NCBI RefSeq assembly: GCF_032341175.1
Contig: NZ_CP135435.1
Span: forward strand, 1,364,001 to 1,428,000
Direction of reading: 5' to 3'
DNA: 64,000 nt
Source: Bacillus sp. DTU_2020_1000418_1_SI_GHA_SEK_038
Lineage (GTDB): Bacteria; Bacillota; Bacilli; Bacillales; Cytobacillaceae
Below the pieces are notes generated by a model that saw nothing but the letters and a program-made list of their open reading frames with translations, was not told the DNA's origin and did not search any database. Below are positions 54,150-62,478 of this stretch, in pieces; the first letter of the stretch is position 1; each line of letters opens with the position of its first letter. The position numbers and the translations under genes were made by a program.

Positions 54150-55283
54150 TCAGCCTTGGTTTTTGTCAGAGATTGGAAGGATCATACTAAATACCGTTAA
54201 TTCTCCTTTTGTTTCACATTCTAATTTACCTTTATGCTTTTCAATAATTTCTTTGCAAACAAATAATCCGAGCCCAGTGCCGAGAGATTTGGTCGTTACA
54301 AATGGTTCAAAGATGGACTGGACAAGATGATGTGGAATCTTTGGCCCATTATTGGCAATTTCTAGCCTAATATATGAATCATCTTGAATATGGCTTGTAA
54401 TTTTTATTAATGGTTCTTGCGTATACGTATGCAAAACATCAATTGCATTAAAAATAATATTGATTAGTACTTGCCGGATCTCATCCGAATAGCCCAAGAG
54501 GTAAATATGGTCTGGCATATATTTATCAATTTTTACTTTGCCGTCCAAAATACTTGGATACAAGAAAACTAATACTTCATCAATTATTTCATTAAGTGAA
54601 AAATTCACTTTCTCTTTTCCAATCAATTCTTTCTTGGATAGTAAGAGAAACTGAGAAATGCGAAAATTTAATTGTTCTAATTCTATCGAAATAATATCTA
54701 AATATTTCAAGTTTGGATTTTCAGCTTTTAATAATTGAATGAAGCCTTGAACAGAGGTAAGTGGATTTCGAAACTCGTGGATGAAGCTAGAAGTCATTTG
54801 TCCTAGCAATGTAAGTCGGTCTTTATGGCTTGTATCAATAAATTGAGTTTTTTCTTCGATAATCTGGTTTTTTGCATCACTATAATAAGTAACAGAGAAA
54901 AATAAGAATTGATCAAAACAATATTGAACCTTTTGATAGTATTCGTTTAGTTCTTCAGAATCAAGGTCCATAAATTTTAGTTTTTCTTGGAAAATGGAAC
55001 GTCCAAGATTTACGTTATAAACAAACTCGCCTATATTAATACCGGCTTTTAACCGTTGATCCGCAATGGAAATTGCAAACTTGCGTATCGTCTTTACCAA
55101 TTCCTCCTCTGAGTATGAAAAGCATTGGGTCAGAAGATAAAACATTACCTCGCCATTTTCCTTCATTCGATCTTTAAACGGATCTTCAGAAGAAACGACT
55201 ATTTTCTTTCCCCATTCACTTAACATATTTTTCTTTTCCCTGTGCAATTGCTCAACAACCTTCTTACTTGATCTTGTTAACAT
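54150..55283 (-). CDS. orphan sensor histidine kinase, sporulation-kinase-like H-box
   Basis: 377 residues, soluble. The N-terminal ~165 residues form a helical sensor like the HisK_N/RsbR-N globin-type domain found in Bacillus kinases. The H-box FIHEFRNPLTSVQGFIQLLK strongly resembles that of Spo0F-directed kinases (KinA/KinB type HEIRNPLTxxKGF). ATP boxes NIIFNAIDVL, ANNGPKIP and GTGLGLFVCK are present. ATG 55283 has GGAGAG upstream. No response regulator is adjacent. A role feeding the sporulation phosphorelay is inferred from the H-box and orphan status. Confidence 0.8.
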   Translation of the reverse strand: MLTRSSKKVVEQLHREKKNMLSEWGKKIVVSSEDPFKDRMKENGEVMFYLLTQCFSYSEEELVKTIRKFAISIADQRLKAGINIGEFVYNVNLGRSIFQEKLKFMDLDSEELNEYYQKVQYCFDQFLFFSVTYYSDAKNQIIEEKTQFIDTSHKDRLTLLGQMTSSFIHEFRNPLTSVQGFIQLLKAENPNLKYLDIISIELEQLNFRISQFLLLSKKELIGKEKVNFSLNEIIDEVLVFLYPSILDGKVKIDKYMPDHIYLLGYSDEIRQVLINIIFNAIDVLHTYTQEPLIKITSHIQDDSYIRLEIANNGPKIPHHLVQSIFEPFVTTKSLGTGLGLFVCKEIIEKHKGKLECETKGELTVFSMILPISDKNQG

Positions 55284-55538
55284 TTGTCTCTCCATTCTTC
55301 ATGAATATAAATCTTTTTCCATAGTTATATAAATTTCTACTTTTTATATGAATATCCTTTGTCGAATTTAAACGAATTAAAAAACAGTTCTTCAAGACTA
55401 CTCATTCTTTGTCAAAATAGGAGAAAAGCAAACGATTTCCACAAAATATCAATAGGCTCGCAGTTTAATTTATTGTCATTTTTTTACGCAATCTTTTATA
55501 ATTGAAGAAGCAGTGTAAAAATACACTAAATTAAAGGG

Positions 55539-56015
55539 ATGAAGCATACATTGAATCGCGAAGAAGTAATTTTTAAAGTATCTGAGAAATTGCGTCTTAT
55601 CCGAACGGAAGCAGGATATACACAGGATAAAATGGCGGAGATTATTGGTGTCTCTAAAAAAACCCTTGTTCAAATAGAAAAAGGGCGAGTCGAAGCAGGC
55701 TGGTCGATAGTTGTTGCTGTTTGTGCCCTATTTAGGGAAACGGAAACAGTCCGCTTTTTATTTGGAAACGAGCCCTTGGAGGTTCTCGAGACGATTGCAA
55801 GAGAAGGGATTGACTATCGAAAAGAAAAAACGTTGGGCGGAAAGATTTGGTGGAGAGAGCTAGGGAACGAAAATGGCATTTTGCTTCAGCAAAATATTAT
55901 TAGTCAGCATTTTCGCATCATTGACGAAGACCATTTTCGTATTTATAGCAGCTTTGATGAATCCTCCTCCAAAGAACGATTTGCCGAGCTGGTACACGAA
56001 AAAAACAGTTTGTAA
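55539..56015 (+). CDS. XRE-family HTH protein with C-terminal domain
   Basis: 158 residues. The HTH_3 domain (about 15-70) reads LRLIRTEAGYTQDKMAEIIG then VSKKTLVQIEKGRVEAGWSI. The C-terminal 75 residues contain GKIWWRELGNENGILLQQNI, an unidentified ligand or partner domain. It lies between a divergent histidine kinase and a class A PBP gene. A regulatory link to either is possible but not shown. Confidence 0.8.
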   Translation: MKHTLNREEVIFKVSEKLRLIRTEAGYTQDKMAEIIGVSKKTLVQIEKGRVEAGWSIVVAVCALFRETETVRFLFGNEPLEVLETIAREGIDYRKEKTLGGKIWWRELGNENGILLQQNIISQHFRIIDEDHFRIYSSFDESSSKERFAELVHEKNSL

Positions 56016-56098
56016 CCCCCATAAAAATGAATAGTCTGCCGAATTTCTTTATAGAATCATTATAATTTTAGACATCTTTGACCAACTATGGAGGAATT

Positions 56099-58144
56099 AT
56101 GAGGGAAAAACAATCTGTTTATATCAAGTTCCTGAAATTTTGGAAGCAGAAGCATATGACTCAAATTGCTATTCTATCTGCATCAACTGCAGTATTAGCA
56201 TTTTTGGGCTTTTTTTATTACTACGCAAACGGGGCAAATATTAGTTCGCTAGAAGACGGACTTGCACAGTCTACTGTTATTTATGATGTGAACGGAGAGA
56301 TTGCAAGCAAAATATCTGCTAATAAAGTAGAAGGAGTATCAATAAAGGAAATACCAGATCATATGAAGAATGCGGTTATTGCCATTGAGGATCACCGTTT
56401 TTATCAACATAATGGTGTTGATTTTACGAGTATTGGAAGAGCATTTTTCCGAAACATGAAGGCAGGGGAAATTGTCGAGGGTGGCAGTACAATTACTCAG
56501 CAACTGACAAAAAATGCATTGCTATCATCAGAAAAAACATATAAGCGAAAAATCGAAGAATACTTTCTAGCGAGGGAAATTGAGAAACAGTTTACCAAAG
56601 ATGAAATTTTGCAGATGTATTTGAATGAGATTTATTTTGGTGAAGGTGCATGGGGGATTAAGAGAGCAGCAATGAAGTATTTCGGTAAGGATGTCAAAGA
56701 TTTAACGATCAGTGAAGCAGCTTTATTAGCCGGCTTAATCAAAGCTCCTTCTGTGATTAACCCTTACAAAAATGAAAAGGCAGCACTTGATCGCAGAAAC
56801 ATTGTACTCGCACAAATGAAAACCAATGGCTTTATTTCAGAAAACCAATGGATAGAAGCGAAAAATGAAAAATTAGTTTTTGACGATAAAGGCGGTGATC
56901 CATTCAAGGGGAAATATCCGTATTATGTTGACTTTGTTCTAGAGGAAGGGATGAAGAAATACGGTTTTACTCTTGATGAGTTATTAACTGGCGGCTATCA
57001 GATCTATACTGAACTTGACCCATTCATGCAGGCGACTGTTGAAGAGACGTATCGTGACGATTCCATGTTTCCAGTAAGTAAAGGGGATCAAATGGTTCAA
57101 AGCGGGGCTATTCTTATTGATCCAAAAAGTGGGGGTGTTCGTGCTCTAGTTGGCGGCAGGGGCGAGCACACACTCCTTGGACATAACAGGGCGATTCATC
57201 CCGTAGGCCAGCCAGGTTCAACGATGAAACCACTTGTCCCTTACACGCCTGCACTTGAAAATGGCTGGGATATTAAAGATGAATTACAGGATGAAAAAAT
57301 GCAGTTTGGTGATTACAAGCCAAATAATTATAATTTCAAATTTCGTGGGCAAGTACCTATGTATGAAGCTGTGAAGGATTCTTTAAATATTCCTGCAGTA
57401 TGGCTTCTCAATGAAATCGGCATTGATAAGGGAATTGACGCAGCAAAAAGGTTTGGAATTCCGGAAGAAGCAATCAACAAAAACCTTGCACTAGCACTTG
57501 GAGGAACAAATAAAGGAGTATCTCCTTTGAATATGGCTGAAGCGTACACTGTTTTTGCAAACGGTGGGGAAAAGGCTGACGCGCATACGATTGTAAAAAT
57601 TGTTGACCAAAATGGAAACACTATTGCAAATTGGGATGATAAAAGAACAAAGGTAACAACTAAAGAGGTAACTGATAAAATCACAACCATGCTGCTTGGT
57701 GTTGTAGAGCAAGGTTCCGGAAAAGCAGCGCAGATTCCGGGGAGAGAGGTAGCCGGTAAAACCGGCTCAACACAGGTTCCCATTGAAGGGGTAAACGGGA
57801 TAAAGGATCAATGGTTCGTTGGTTATACTCCTCAGCTTGTTGGCGCTGTTTGGGTAGGCTATGATCGGACTGACAAGGAACACTATTTAACAACAACGAG
57901 CGGAGAAGGAACTGCGCCGATTTTTAAAACGATCATGTCTAAGGCTTTACAAAATAAAGAAGCCATTTCTTTCGGTGTCCCGCATATTTCCTCCTTTATC
58001 GAAAAGAAAAAGCAAGAAGAAAATTTCAATAAGTTTGATAAAGGCTTCTTGAAAAATAAAGAAAAGTGGGAAAAGAAAATAGAAAAGGAAAAGAAAAAGT
58101 GGGAGAAGAAGCGGAAGAAAAATAAAGGGAAAAAAGATGATTAA
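56099..58144 (+). CDS. class A penicillin-binding protein (PBP1A family)
   Basis: 681 residues from ATG 56099, with GGAGGA upstream (the TTG at 56078 lacks a site). One N-terminal span (~20-45) is followed by the glycosyltransferase domain: IEDHRFYQHNGVDFTSIGRA, EGGSTITQQLTKN, KIEEYFLAREIE. The transpeptidase domain has SxxK as GQPGSTMKPLV, SLN as KDSLNIPA and KTGS as AGKTGSTQ. The tail is Lys/Glu-rich. Builds and cross-links peptidoglycan. PbpF/PbpG/PBP4-like; the exact orthologue is unclear. Confidence 0.9.
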   Translation: MREKQSVYIKFLKFWKQKHMTQIAILSASTAVLAFLGFFYYYANGANISSLEDGLAQSTVIYDVNGEIASKISANKVEGVSIKEIPDHMKNAVIAIEDHRFYQHNGVDFTSIGRAFFRNMKAGEIVEGGSTITQQLTKNALLSSEKTYKRKIEEYFLAREIEKQFTKDEILQMYLNEIYFGEGAWGIKRAAMKYFGKDVKDLTISEAALLAGLIKAPSVINPYKNEKAALDRRNIVLAQMKTNGFISENQWIEAKNEKLVFDDKGGDPFKGKYPYYVDFVLEEGMKKYGFTLDELLTGGYQIYTELDPFMQATVEETYRDDSMFPVSKGDQMVQSGAILIDPKSGGVRALVGGRGEHTLLGHNRAIHPVGQPGSTMKPLVPYTPALENGWDIKDELQDEKMQFGDYKPNNYNFKFRGQVPMYEAVKDSLNIPAVWLLNEIGIDKGIDAAKRFGIPEEAINKNLALALGGTNKGVSPLNMAEAYTVFANGGEKADAHTIVKIVDQNGNTIANWDDKRTKVTTKEVTDKITTMLLGVVEQGSGKAAQIPGREVAGKTGSTQVPIEGVNGIKDQWFVGYTPQLVGAVWVGYDRTDKEHYLTTTSGEGTAPIFKTIMSKALQNKEAISFGVPHISSFIEKKKQEENFNKFDKGFLKNKEKWEKKIEKEKKKWEKKRKKNKGKKDD

Positions 58145-58146
58145 AA

Positions 58147-58175
58147 GAAACTTGGCATTTTTAGCCAAGTTTTTT
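58147..58175 (+). terminator. terminator of the PBP gene
   Basis: AAACTTGGC-attttta-GCCAAGTTT followed by TTTT. Confidence 0.85.
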
Positions 58176-58218
58176 TACTTTTTCCATGTTTTTTTATGAA
58201 AAAAATTTATAATATATG

Positions 58219-58244
58219 TGAACGATTATTTATTATCAAGCGTC
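58219..58244 (+). promoter_or_regulatory. autoregulatory sigma-Y promoter
   Basis: TGAACG, exactly 16 bases, CGTC: identical to the reported sigma-Y consensus of B. subtilis. Initiation is expected near 58251, which supports the downstream ATG of sigY (58311). Confidence 0.85.
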
Positions 58245-58310
58245 TAATTTATAATGAGTCTAAGAAATGTAATGAAGGCGGGACGATACGAAGGGGAGGA
58301 ACTTAGTCAA

Positions 58311-58865
58311 ATGGAGGAGAAAGAGCTCATACAAAGCGCGAAGTCCGGCAATAAACGCGCTCTAGCCACGCTTTTTCAAAATAATTACCCCTTCTTAGTT
58401 AAGTATTTAATTAAAGTTACAATGAATCCAGATATAGCTGAAGAGCTAGCACAGGAAACAATGGCAAAATGTATAGAGAAAATTCATTTATACCAATTTA
58501 AATCCAAGTTTTCCTCTTGGCTTATTTCAATTGCAACAAATTTATATATCGATCAGCAGCGGAGAAAGAAAAGGGAAAAAGCATTCATGATGGATGAAGA
58601 ACAATACAGAAAGCTAAAATGGCATCTGGAATCGAGGAATGAAGAATGGAATGATACGATATCCGCTTTAGGCAAATTGGCGGAGGATGTAAGGATTCCG
58701 ATTATTTTAAGGCATTATTATGGCTATACCTATGATGAGATTGGGGAGTGGATGAAGCTATCCCCTGGGACGATAAAGTCTAGAGTTCATAATGGAATTA
58801 TGGCTGTCAGGAAGGAGTTGAGAATAAATGAAGAAAGAGAGAGACATGAGAGAAGATCTAGATGA
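58311..58865 (+). CDS. sigY: ECF sigma factor SigY
   Basis: 184 residues. Region 2 (SGNKRALATLFQNNYPFLVK, EELAQETMAKCIEKIHLYQF, FSSWLISIATNLYIDQQRRK) and region 4 (IILRHYYGYTYDEIGEWMKL, SPGTIKSRVHNG) are complete. The start at 58311 has GGGGAGG 11 bases before it. The first gene of a yxlCDE-type operon, behind its own promoter. SigY in B. subtilis responds to nitrogen starvation and supports a toxin-related function; the role here is inferred only. Confidence 0.9.
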   Translation: MEEKELIQSAKSGNKRALATLFQNNYPFLVKYLIKVTMNPDIAEELAQETMAKCIEKIHLYQFKSKFSSWLISIATNLYIDQQRRKKREKAFMMDEEQYRKLKWHLESRNEEWNDTISALGKLAEDVRIPIILRHYYGYTYDEIGEWMKLSPGTIKSRVHNGIMAVRKELRINEERERHERRSR

Positions 58866-59169
58866 AGACTTATTATTAGTCATGAGGGAAATTGAGCACG
58901 GTCTTAACTCAATTGATCAAGGTACACCTATTCAAACGCCAAATATAGAATGGTTTGAGAATTTGATTGTCGAAGAGAAGAAAAATATGAAAAAGAAGCT
59001 TATTTTCGATGCTTCACTTTTCGCCATTCTTGCACTAATTATTTTAACCGGCATTTTATTTGCTTTGTACCGGGTTCCAATTGTCTTCTTCGCGATTCAA
59101 GGGATTGCTGTTATGTTTATCCTTGCATTCGTTTCAATTCAGTTTGTTAAACAGGTGAAAGAAACATGA
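58828..59169 (+). CDS. yxlC: YxlC-like anti-sigma-Y factor
   Basis: 113 residues. A soluble N-terminal half (IEHGLNSIDQGTPIQTPNIE) precedes two membrane spans (FAILALIILTGILFALYRVP and IQGIAVMFILAFVSIQFVKQ). Topology and position match YxlC, which with YxlD restrains SigY. It overlaps sigY by 38 bases and the next gene by 4. Confidence 0.85.
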   Translation: MKKERDMREDLDEDLLLVMREIEHGLNSIDQGTPIQTPNIEWFENLIVEEKKNMKKKLIFDASLFAILALIILTGILFALYRVPIVFFAIQGIAVMFILAFVSIQFVKQVKET

Positions 59170-59372
59170 ATGAGGAAGTTTCTTTACCGTTACTTATTGT
59201 TGTTGCCGTCATTTTAATCAGTCAAAGTACTTTTCTATTCACAAATGCAAGGAAACATGGACATAACTATTGGCTATGGGGAATCCTCGGCTTAATCCAG
59301 GCGCCTGTTCCTACACTTGTTTATTTACTATTTGTTAGGAAGCTGTGGAGAAAGAAGAAAAAGATTCATTAA
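59166..59372 (+). CDS. yxlD: YxlD-like SigY regulatory membrane protein
   Basis: 68 residues with two spans (PLLIVVAVILISQSTFLFT; NYWLWGILGLIQAPVPTLVY), Lys/Arg-rich C-terminus. Same length as B. subtilis YxlD, and the HGHNYWLWGILGLIQAP segment is characteristic. ATGA overlap with yxlC shows translational coupling. YxlD cooperates with YxlC in SigY inhibition (family knowledge). Confidence 0.85.
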   Translation: MNEEVSLPLLIVVAVILISQSTFLFTNARKHGHNYWLWGILGLIQAPVPTLVYLLFVRKLWRKKKKIH

Positions 59373-59387
59373 AAGGGATGAAGATTC

Positions 59388-59591
59388 GTGGGAAAACTGA
59401 AGCAGCTGTTTCTGCTGTTAACAGTCGTTAGCCAAATACTTGGATTGGTTATGCTGTTTATTAACATTAAAATAGCGATATTGCTTTATGTCTTATACGC
59501 TGTTCTGTTTGTGCTTATTTTTATTATATTAATCATAGAGAGACAGAAAGAAAAAGAGGAGGAAAAACGTAATGATTATCGTAACTATTGA
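59388..59591 (+). CDS. yxlE: YxlE-like membrane protein
   Basis: 67 residues, two hydrophobic segments (LKQLFLLLTVVSQILGLVML and IAILLYVLYAVLFVLIFIIL) and a charged RQKEKEEEKRNDYRNY tail. GTG start with AAAGGG upstream. Position 15 bases after yxlD and size agree with YxlE. It overlaps the next gene by 20 bases. Confidence 0.75.
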   Translation: MGKLKQLFLLLTVVSQILGLVMLFINIKIAILLYVLYAVLFVLIFIILIIERQKEKEEEKRNDYRNY

Positions 59592-59886
59592 GTCTGTTCC
59601 GGGGAAGGAAATTAAAGAAATAAAAGGGTTTGTCAGAGGAGGCTGCATTCAATCTAAGCATATCGGTAAGGATATCATGGCTGGATTACGCACAATTGTC
59701 GGCGGAGAAATAAGTGAATACACTGAAATGATGGAAGAAGCAAGACAAAAGGCTATCGGCAGAATGGTGGAGGATGCCAAGTCAAAAGGAGCAAATGCGA
59801 TTATTGGCATGCGTCTCCAATCGTCAGCAGTCATGCAGAATGCATCAGAAATTATAGCTTATGGAACGGCTGTTTTTGTGGAATAA
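59572..59886 (+). CDS. YbjQ/UPF0145 family protein
   Basis: 104 residues. ESVPGKEIKEIKGFVRGGCI and MEEARQKAIGRMVEDAKSKG, ANAIIGMRLQSSAVM match the YbjQ (heavy-metal-binding-like) family, which assembles into pentamers. GAGGAGG lies just before the ATG. It overlaps yxlE by 20 bases, so it looks like the last gene of the sigY operon, in the place where B. subtilis has yxlF-yxlG. Confidence 0.88.
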   Translation: MIIVTIESVPGKEIKEIKGFVRGGCIQSKHIGKDIMAGLRTIVGGEISEYTEMMEEARQKAIGRMVEDAKSKGANAIIGMRLQSSAVMQNASEIIAYGTAVFVE

Positions 59887-60030
59887 GTTGTGAAAAGTGG
59901 ATTTGTATAAAGGTGAGAAAAAGTTCATAAATATGTCACCTTGCTGTCACGGAATGTTCCTATCTTTTCGTAAAACCGTCCTTTTTCTATGATATTTTTA
60001 ACATATCAATAGAATCAGGGGGAATTTAAA

Positions 60031-60114
60031 ATGGAACAGCTTTCAATTACATTAGTTATTGCCAGTATTATGGTCCTTGGTTATTTTATCGGTTATACAG
60101 TTGTTAAACACTAA
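60031..60114 (+). CDS. 27-residue single-span membrane peptide
   Basis: MEQLSITLVIASIMVLGYFI then GYTVVKH. One hydrophobic helix (4-23) with a basic end. An AGGGGGA ribosome-binding site is 8 bases before the ATG and a terminator starts 2 bases after the stop, so it is a compact complete unit. Unknown function. Confidence 0.65.
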   Translation: MEQLSITLVIASIMVLGYFIGYTVVKH

Positions 60115-60115
60115 A

Positions 60116-60146
60116 ACTGCTTGCTTATGCAAAGCAGTTTTTTTAT
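60116..60146 (+). terminator. terminator of the 27-residue gene
   Basis: AACTGCTTGC-ttat-GCAAAGCAGTT with TTTTT. Confidence 0.85.
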
Positions 60147-60219
60147 ACCCATAAAACTCCAAAAATAGGGAATAGAATATAAGGGAAGGAATGATTAAAA
60201 ACAACGAAGGAGGGGTTTC

Positions 60220-61602
60220 ATGGAAAATTATCGGATCGAAAATGATACGCTTGGAGAAGTAAACGTTCCGGCAGATAAATATTGGGGAGCGCAGACACAA
60301 AGAAGCCGGGAAAACTTTCGTATCGGCATTGAAAAAATGCCGATGGAGGTCATTTATGCCTTTGCCAAAATTAAAAATGCGGCAGCTATTGTAAACAATA
60401 GACTTGGAAAATTATCAGATGAAAAAAAGGAAGCGATTGTTCAGGCAACCGCGGAAATTCTTGAAGGGAAATTTGATGATCATTTTCCGCTAGTAGTCTG
60501 GCAGACAGGAAGCGGTACCCAATCCAATATGAACGTAAACGAAGTCGTGGCAAGAAGAGCAAATGAAATGCTGAAGGCCAAAGGAGACTCAAATACAAAG
60601 GTGCATCCTAATGACGATGTGAATATGTCCCAGAGCTCGAACGATACGTTCCCAACAGCGATGCATGTATCAGCATATATTGAAATAGCCGAAAAGCTGA
60701 TTCCCTCACTTCAAGCATTGAAGAAATCCGTCCGTCAAAAGGAAGAGGCTTTTCATGCAATTGTAAAAATTGGAAGGACCCATTTGCAGGATGCTACCCC
60801 ATTGACATTAGGTCAGGAAATAAGCGGGTGGCGTGCTATGCTTGAAAAAAGCGAGCGGATGATTTCGGAAGCAATGGATCATTTACTAGATCTAGCCATT
60901 GGCGGAACAGCAGTAGGTACAGGTATAAATGCAGATAAATCCTTTGGGGAAGAGGTTACACAAGAAATTTCGAAAGGAACGGGGCATGCTTTCCGTTCTT
61001 CTGACAATAAATTTCATGCCTTGACAAGTCATGATGAAATTGTTTATATGCATGGGTCTTTAAAGGCACTGGCTGCAGATCTCATGAAAATAGCCAATGA
61101 TGTCAGATGGCTCGCCAGTGGACCTAGAAGTGGTATTGGGGAGCTTTCCATCCCTGCTAATGAACCAGGAAGCTCCATTATGCCAGGAAAGGTAAACCCG
61201 ACACAAAGCGAAGCACTAACAATGATTGCGTGTCAGGTATTTGGCAATGATGCAACAATTGGTTTTGCCGCAAGCCAAGGGAATTTCGAATTAAATGTCT
61301 TTAAGCCAGTCATTATTTTCAACCTTATCCAAAGTGTTCGCCTTTTATCAGATGGAATGGACTCATTTAATGAAAAATGTTTAGTTGGCTTGGAAGCAAA
61401 TGAAGATATTATTGCGGATCATGTTAATAGATCATTAATGCTTGTCACTGCTCTTAACCCTCATATTGGCTATGAAAAGGCAGCTGAGATTGCAAAGCTT
61501 GCATTTAATGAAAATAGTACTTTAAAAGAAGCGGCCCTGAAGACTAGGCATGTTACAAGTGAACAATTCGATTTGTGGGTGGATCCTTCAAAGATGGTAT
61601 AG
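60220..61602 (+). CDS. fumC: class II fumarate hydratase
   Basis: 460 residues, Fe-independent fumarase interconverting fumarate and malate in the TCA cycle. The superfamily signature [16 protein letters not shown] is near residue 316, [14 protein letters not shown] near 137, and [16 protein letters not shown] near 185 holds the catalytic His. Full family length, corresponding to B. subtilis CitG. ATG with AGGAGGGG. Single gene. Confidence 0.95.
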   Translation: MENYRIENDTLGEVNVPADKYWGAQTQRSRENFRIGIEKMPMEVIYAFAKIKNAAAIVNNRLGKLSDEKKEAIVQATAEILEGKFDDHFPLVVWQTGSGTQSNMNVNEVVARRANEMLKAKGDSNTKVHPNDDVNMSQSSNDTFPTAMHVSAYIEIAEKLIPSLQALKKSVRQKEEAFHAIVKIGRTHLQDATPLTLGQEISGWRAMLEKSERMISEAMDHLLDLAIGGTAVGTGINADKSFGEEVTQEISKGTGHAFRSSDNKFHALTSHDEIVYMHGSLKALAADLMKIANDVRWLASGPRSGIGELSIPANEPGSSIMPGKVNPTQSEALTMIACQVFGNDATIGFAASQGNFELNVFKPVIIFNLIQSVRLLSDGMDSFNEKCLVGLEANEDIIADHVNRSLMLVTALNPHIGYEKAAEIAKLAFNENSTLKEAALKTRHVTSEQFDLWVDPSKMV

Positions 61603-61614
61603 CTAAACCAATGG

Positions 61615-61639
61615 AAAAGCCCCCTTATAGAAGGGGGCT
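61615..61639 (-). terminator. terminator of the SASP gene (and fumC)
   Basis: GCCCCC-ttatag-AAGGGGGC; the T-run is on the minus-strand side (GGGGGCTTTT), so it mainly serves the SASP transcript. Confidence 0.75.
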
Positions 61640-61675
61640 CAAGCCATCTCTTATTAAATTGTGTTTTACAAGTTA

Positions 61676-61888
61676 TTATTTTTGATAACCGCCAAGTTGT
61701 TGTTCAGCCATTTGAACTAGGCGTTTTGTAATTTCTCCTCCAACAGATCCGTTGGCACGAGATGTAGTGTCAGCACCTAAGCTTACACCAAATTCAGTAG
61801 CAATTTCATACTTCATTTGGTCAAGTGCTTGTGCTACTCCTGGTACTAGTAATTGGTTTGAGGAATTGCTTCTTGTGTTGTTGTTCAT
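61676..61888 (-). CDS. alpha/beta-type small acid-soluble spore protein
   Basis: 70 residues. [20 protein letters not shown] followed by [20 protein letters not shown] and [11 protein letters not shown] shows both conserved SASP motifs; the EFGV site is the GPR protease cleavage point. It binds and protects spore DNA in the A-form and is degraded at germination. GAGGAG precedes the ATG by 11 bases. Driven by a sigma-G-type promoter about 130 bases upstream. Which paralogue (sspA-D) it represents cannot be told. Confidence 0.95.
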   Translation of the reverse strand: MNNNTRSNSSNQLLVPGVAQALDQMKYEIATEFGVSLGADTTSRANGSVGGEITKRLVQMAEQQLGGYQK

Positions 61889-61922
61889 AATTGGTTCATC
61901 TCCTCATAGAATTTTGTTAGTA

Positions 61923-61987
61923 TGGTTGGGTTAGCCGGATTTGCACCGACACAAGATAAACTTGTTACCTCTAACTGGTTTAACCCA
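61923..61987 (-). other. compact tRNA-like cloverleaf in the SASP 5' leader
   Basis: Read on the minus strand from 61987: TGGGTTA / A / ACC-AGTTAGA-GGT / A / ACAAG-TTTAT-CTTGT / GTCGG-TGCAAAT-CCGGC / TAACCCA / A / CCA. This gives a perfect 7-bp acceptor stem, 3-bp D-like arm, 5-bp anticodon-like arm with 5-base loop, 5-bp T-like arm (one G-U) with 7-base loop, and a 3' discriminator A plus CCA. It lacks a variable loop and U8, so it is not a normal tRNA. It lies 34 bases before the SASP start. Confidence 0.6.
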
Positions 61988-62027
61988 TCGGTTAGTGGAA
62001 AGTTGTTGTGTGTCTGTGTTTACTCTA

Positions 62028-62056
62028 TATTATGGTGTTTTTCTAATCGCTTATTC
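62028..62056 (-). promoter_or_regulatory. sigma-G promoter of the SASP gene
   Basis: Minus strand -35 GAATA (62056-62052), 17-base spacer, -10 CATAATA (62034-62028), fitting the sigma-G pattern (GMATR, N17-18, CATNNTA). Initiation near 62020 gives a ~130-base leader. Confidence 0.75.
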
Positions 62057-62172
62057 TTTTTTTGTAGTGGGAATTGTTTCCTACCGGTTTTGTCATAACT
62101 ATTAAGGGAATGACGAACGATATGATTATGGAGAGTGTATGACATAATTAAGAATGGAGCGGGGGCATATAA

Positions 62173-62415
62173 ATGGCGATTTGTCCAATCTGTAATGGGT
62201 TCCAAGAAATAAAGACAAAATGCTCATCATGCGGTAATATTGTATACGACCAAGGCAGGATTATGGATTATTACGATGATTATAGTGCATACATGCCTAT
62301 AGATCTCATGAAATTGGAAAATGGCTATCCAACTGATTACATCAACAAGGAATGCCCGCATTTATTGAAATGCTTATCATGCGGAAATCAAGAGATAGCC
62401 TTAATAAAAGAATAA
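62173..62415 (+). CDS. 80-residue double zinc-ribbon-like protein
   Basis: CPICNGFQEIKTKCSSCG forms one four-Cys zinc ribbon, and CPHLLKCLSCGNQE supplies a second Cys set near the C-terminus. Between them lies an acidic Tyr-rich linker (MDYYDDYSAYMPIDLM). AGCGGGGG precedes the ATG. Divergent from the SASP gene. No function recognised. Confidence 0.7.
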   Translation: MAICPICNGFQEIKTKCSSCGNIVYDQGRIMDYYDDYSAYMPIDLMKLENGYPTDYINKECPHLLKCLSCGNQEIALIKE

Positions 62416-62428
62416 TTTTCACACGAGA

Positions 62429-62462
62429 AAATAGCACTTTCATTTTGCGAAAGTGCTATTTA
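62429..62462. terminator. bidirectional terminator
   Basis: AAATAGCACTTTC-attttgc-GAAAGTGCTATTT. Confidence 0.85.
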
Positions 62463-62478
62463 TTATACAAATTTTAAG

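Noticed and set aside
58254..58310. Longer SigY N-terminus
   Set aside because: ATG 58254 lies at the predicted transcript start of the sigma-Y promoter and lacks a ribosome-binding site.
61923..61987. A functional tRNA gene
   Set aside because: No variable loop, 3-bp D-stem, 5-base anticodon loop and no U8; the order of arms fits a tRNA-like fold but not a standard tRNA.
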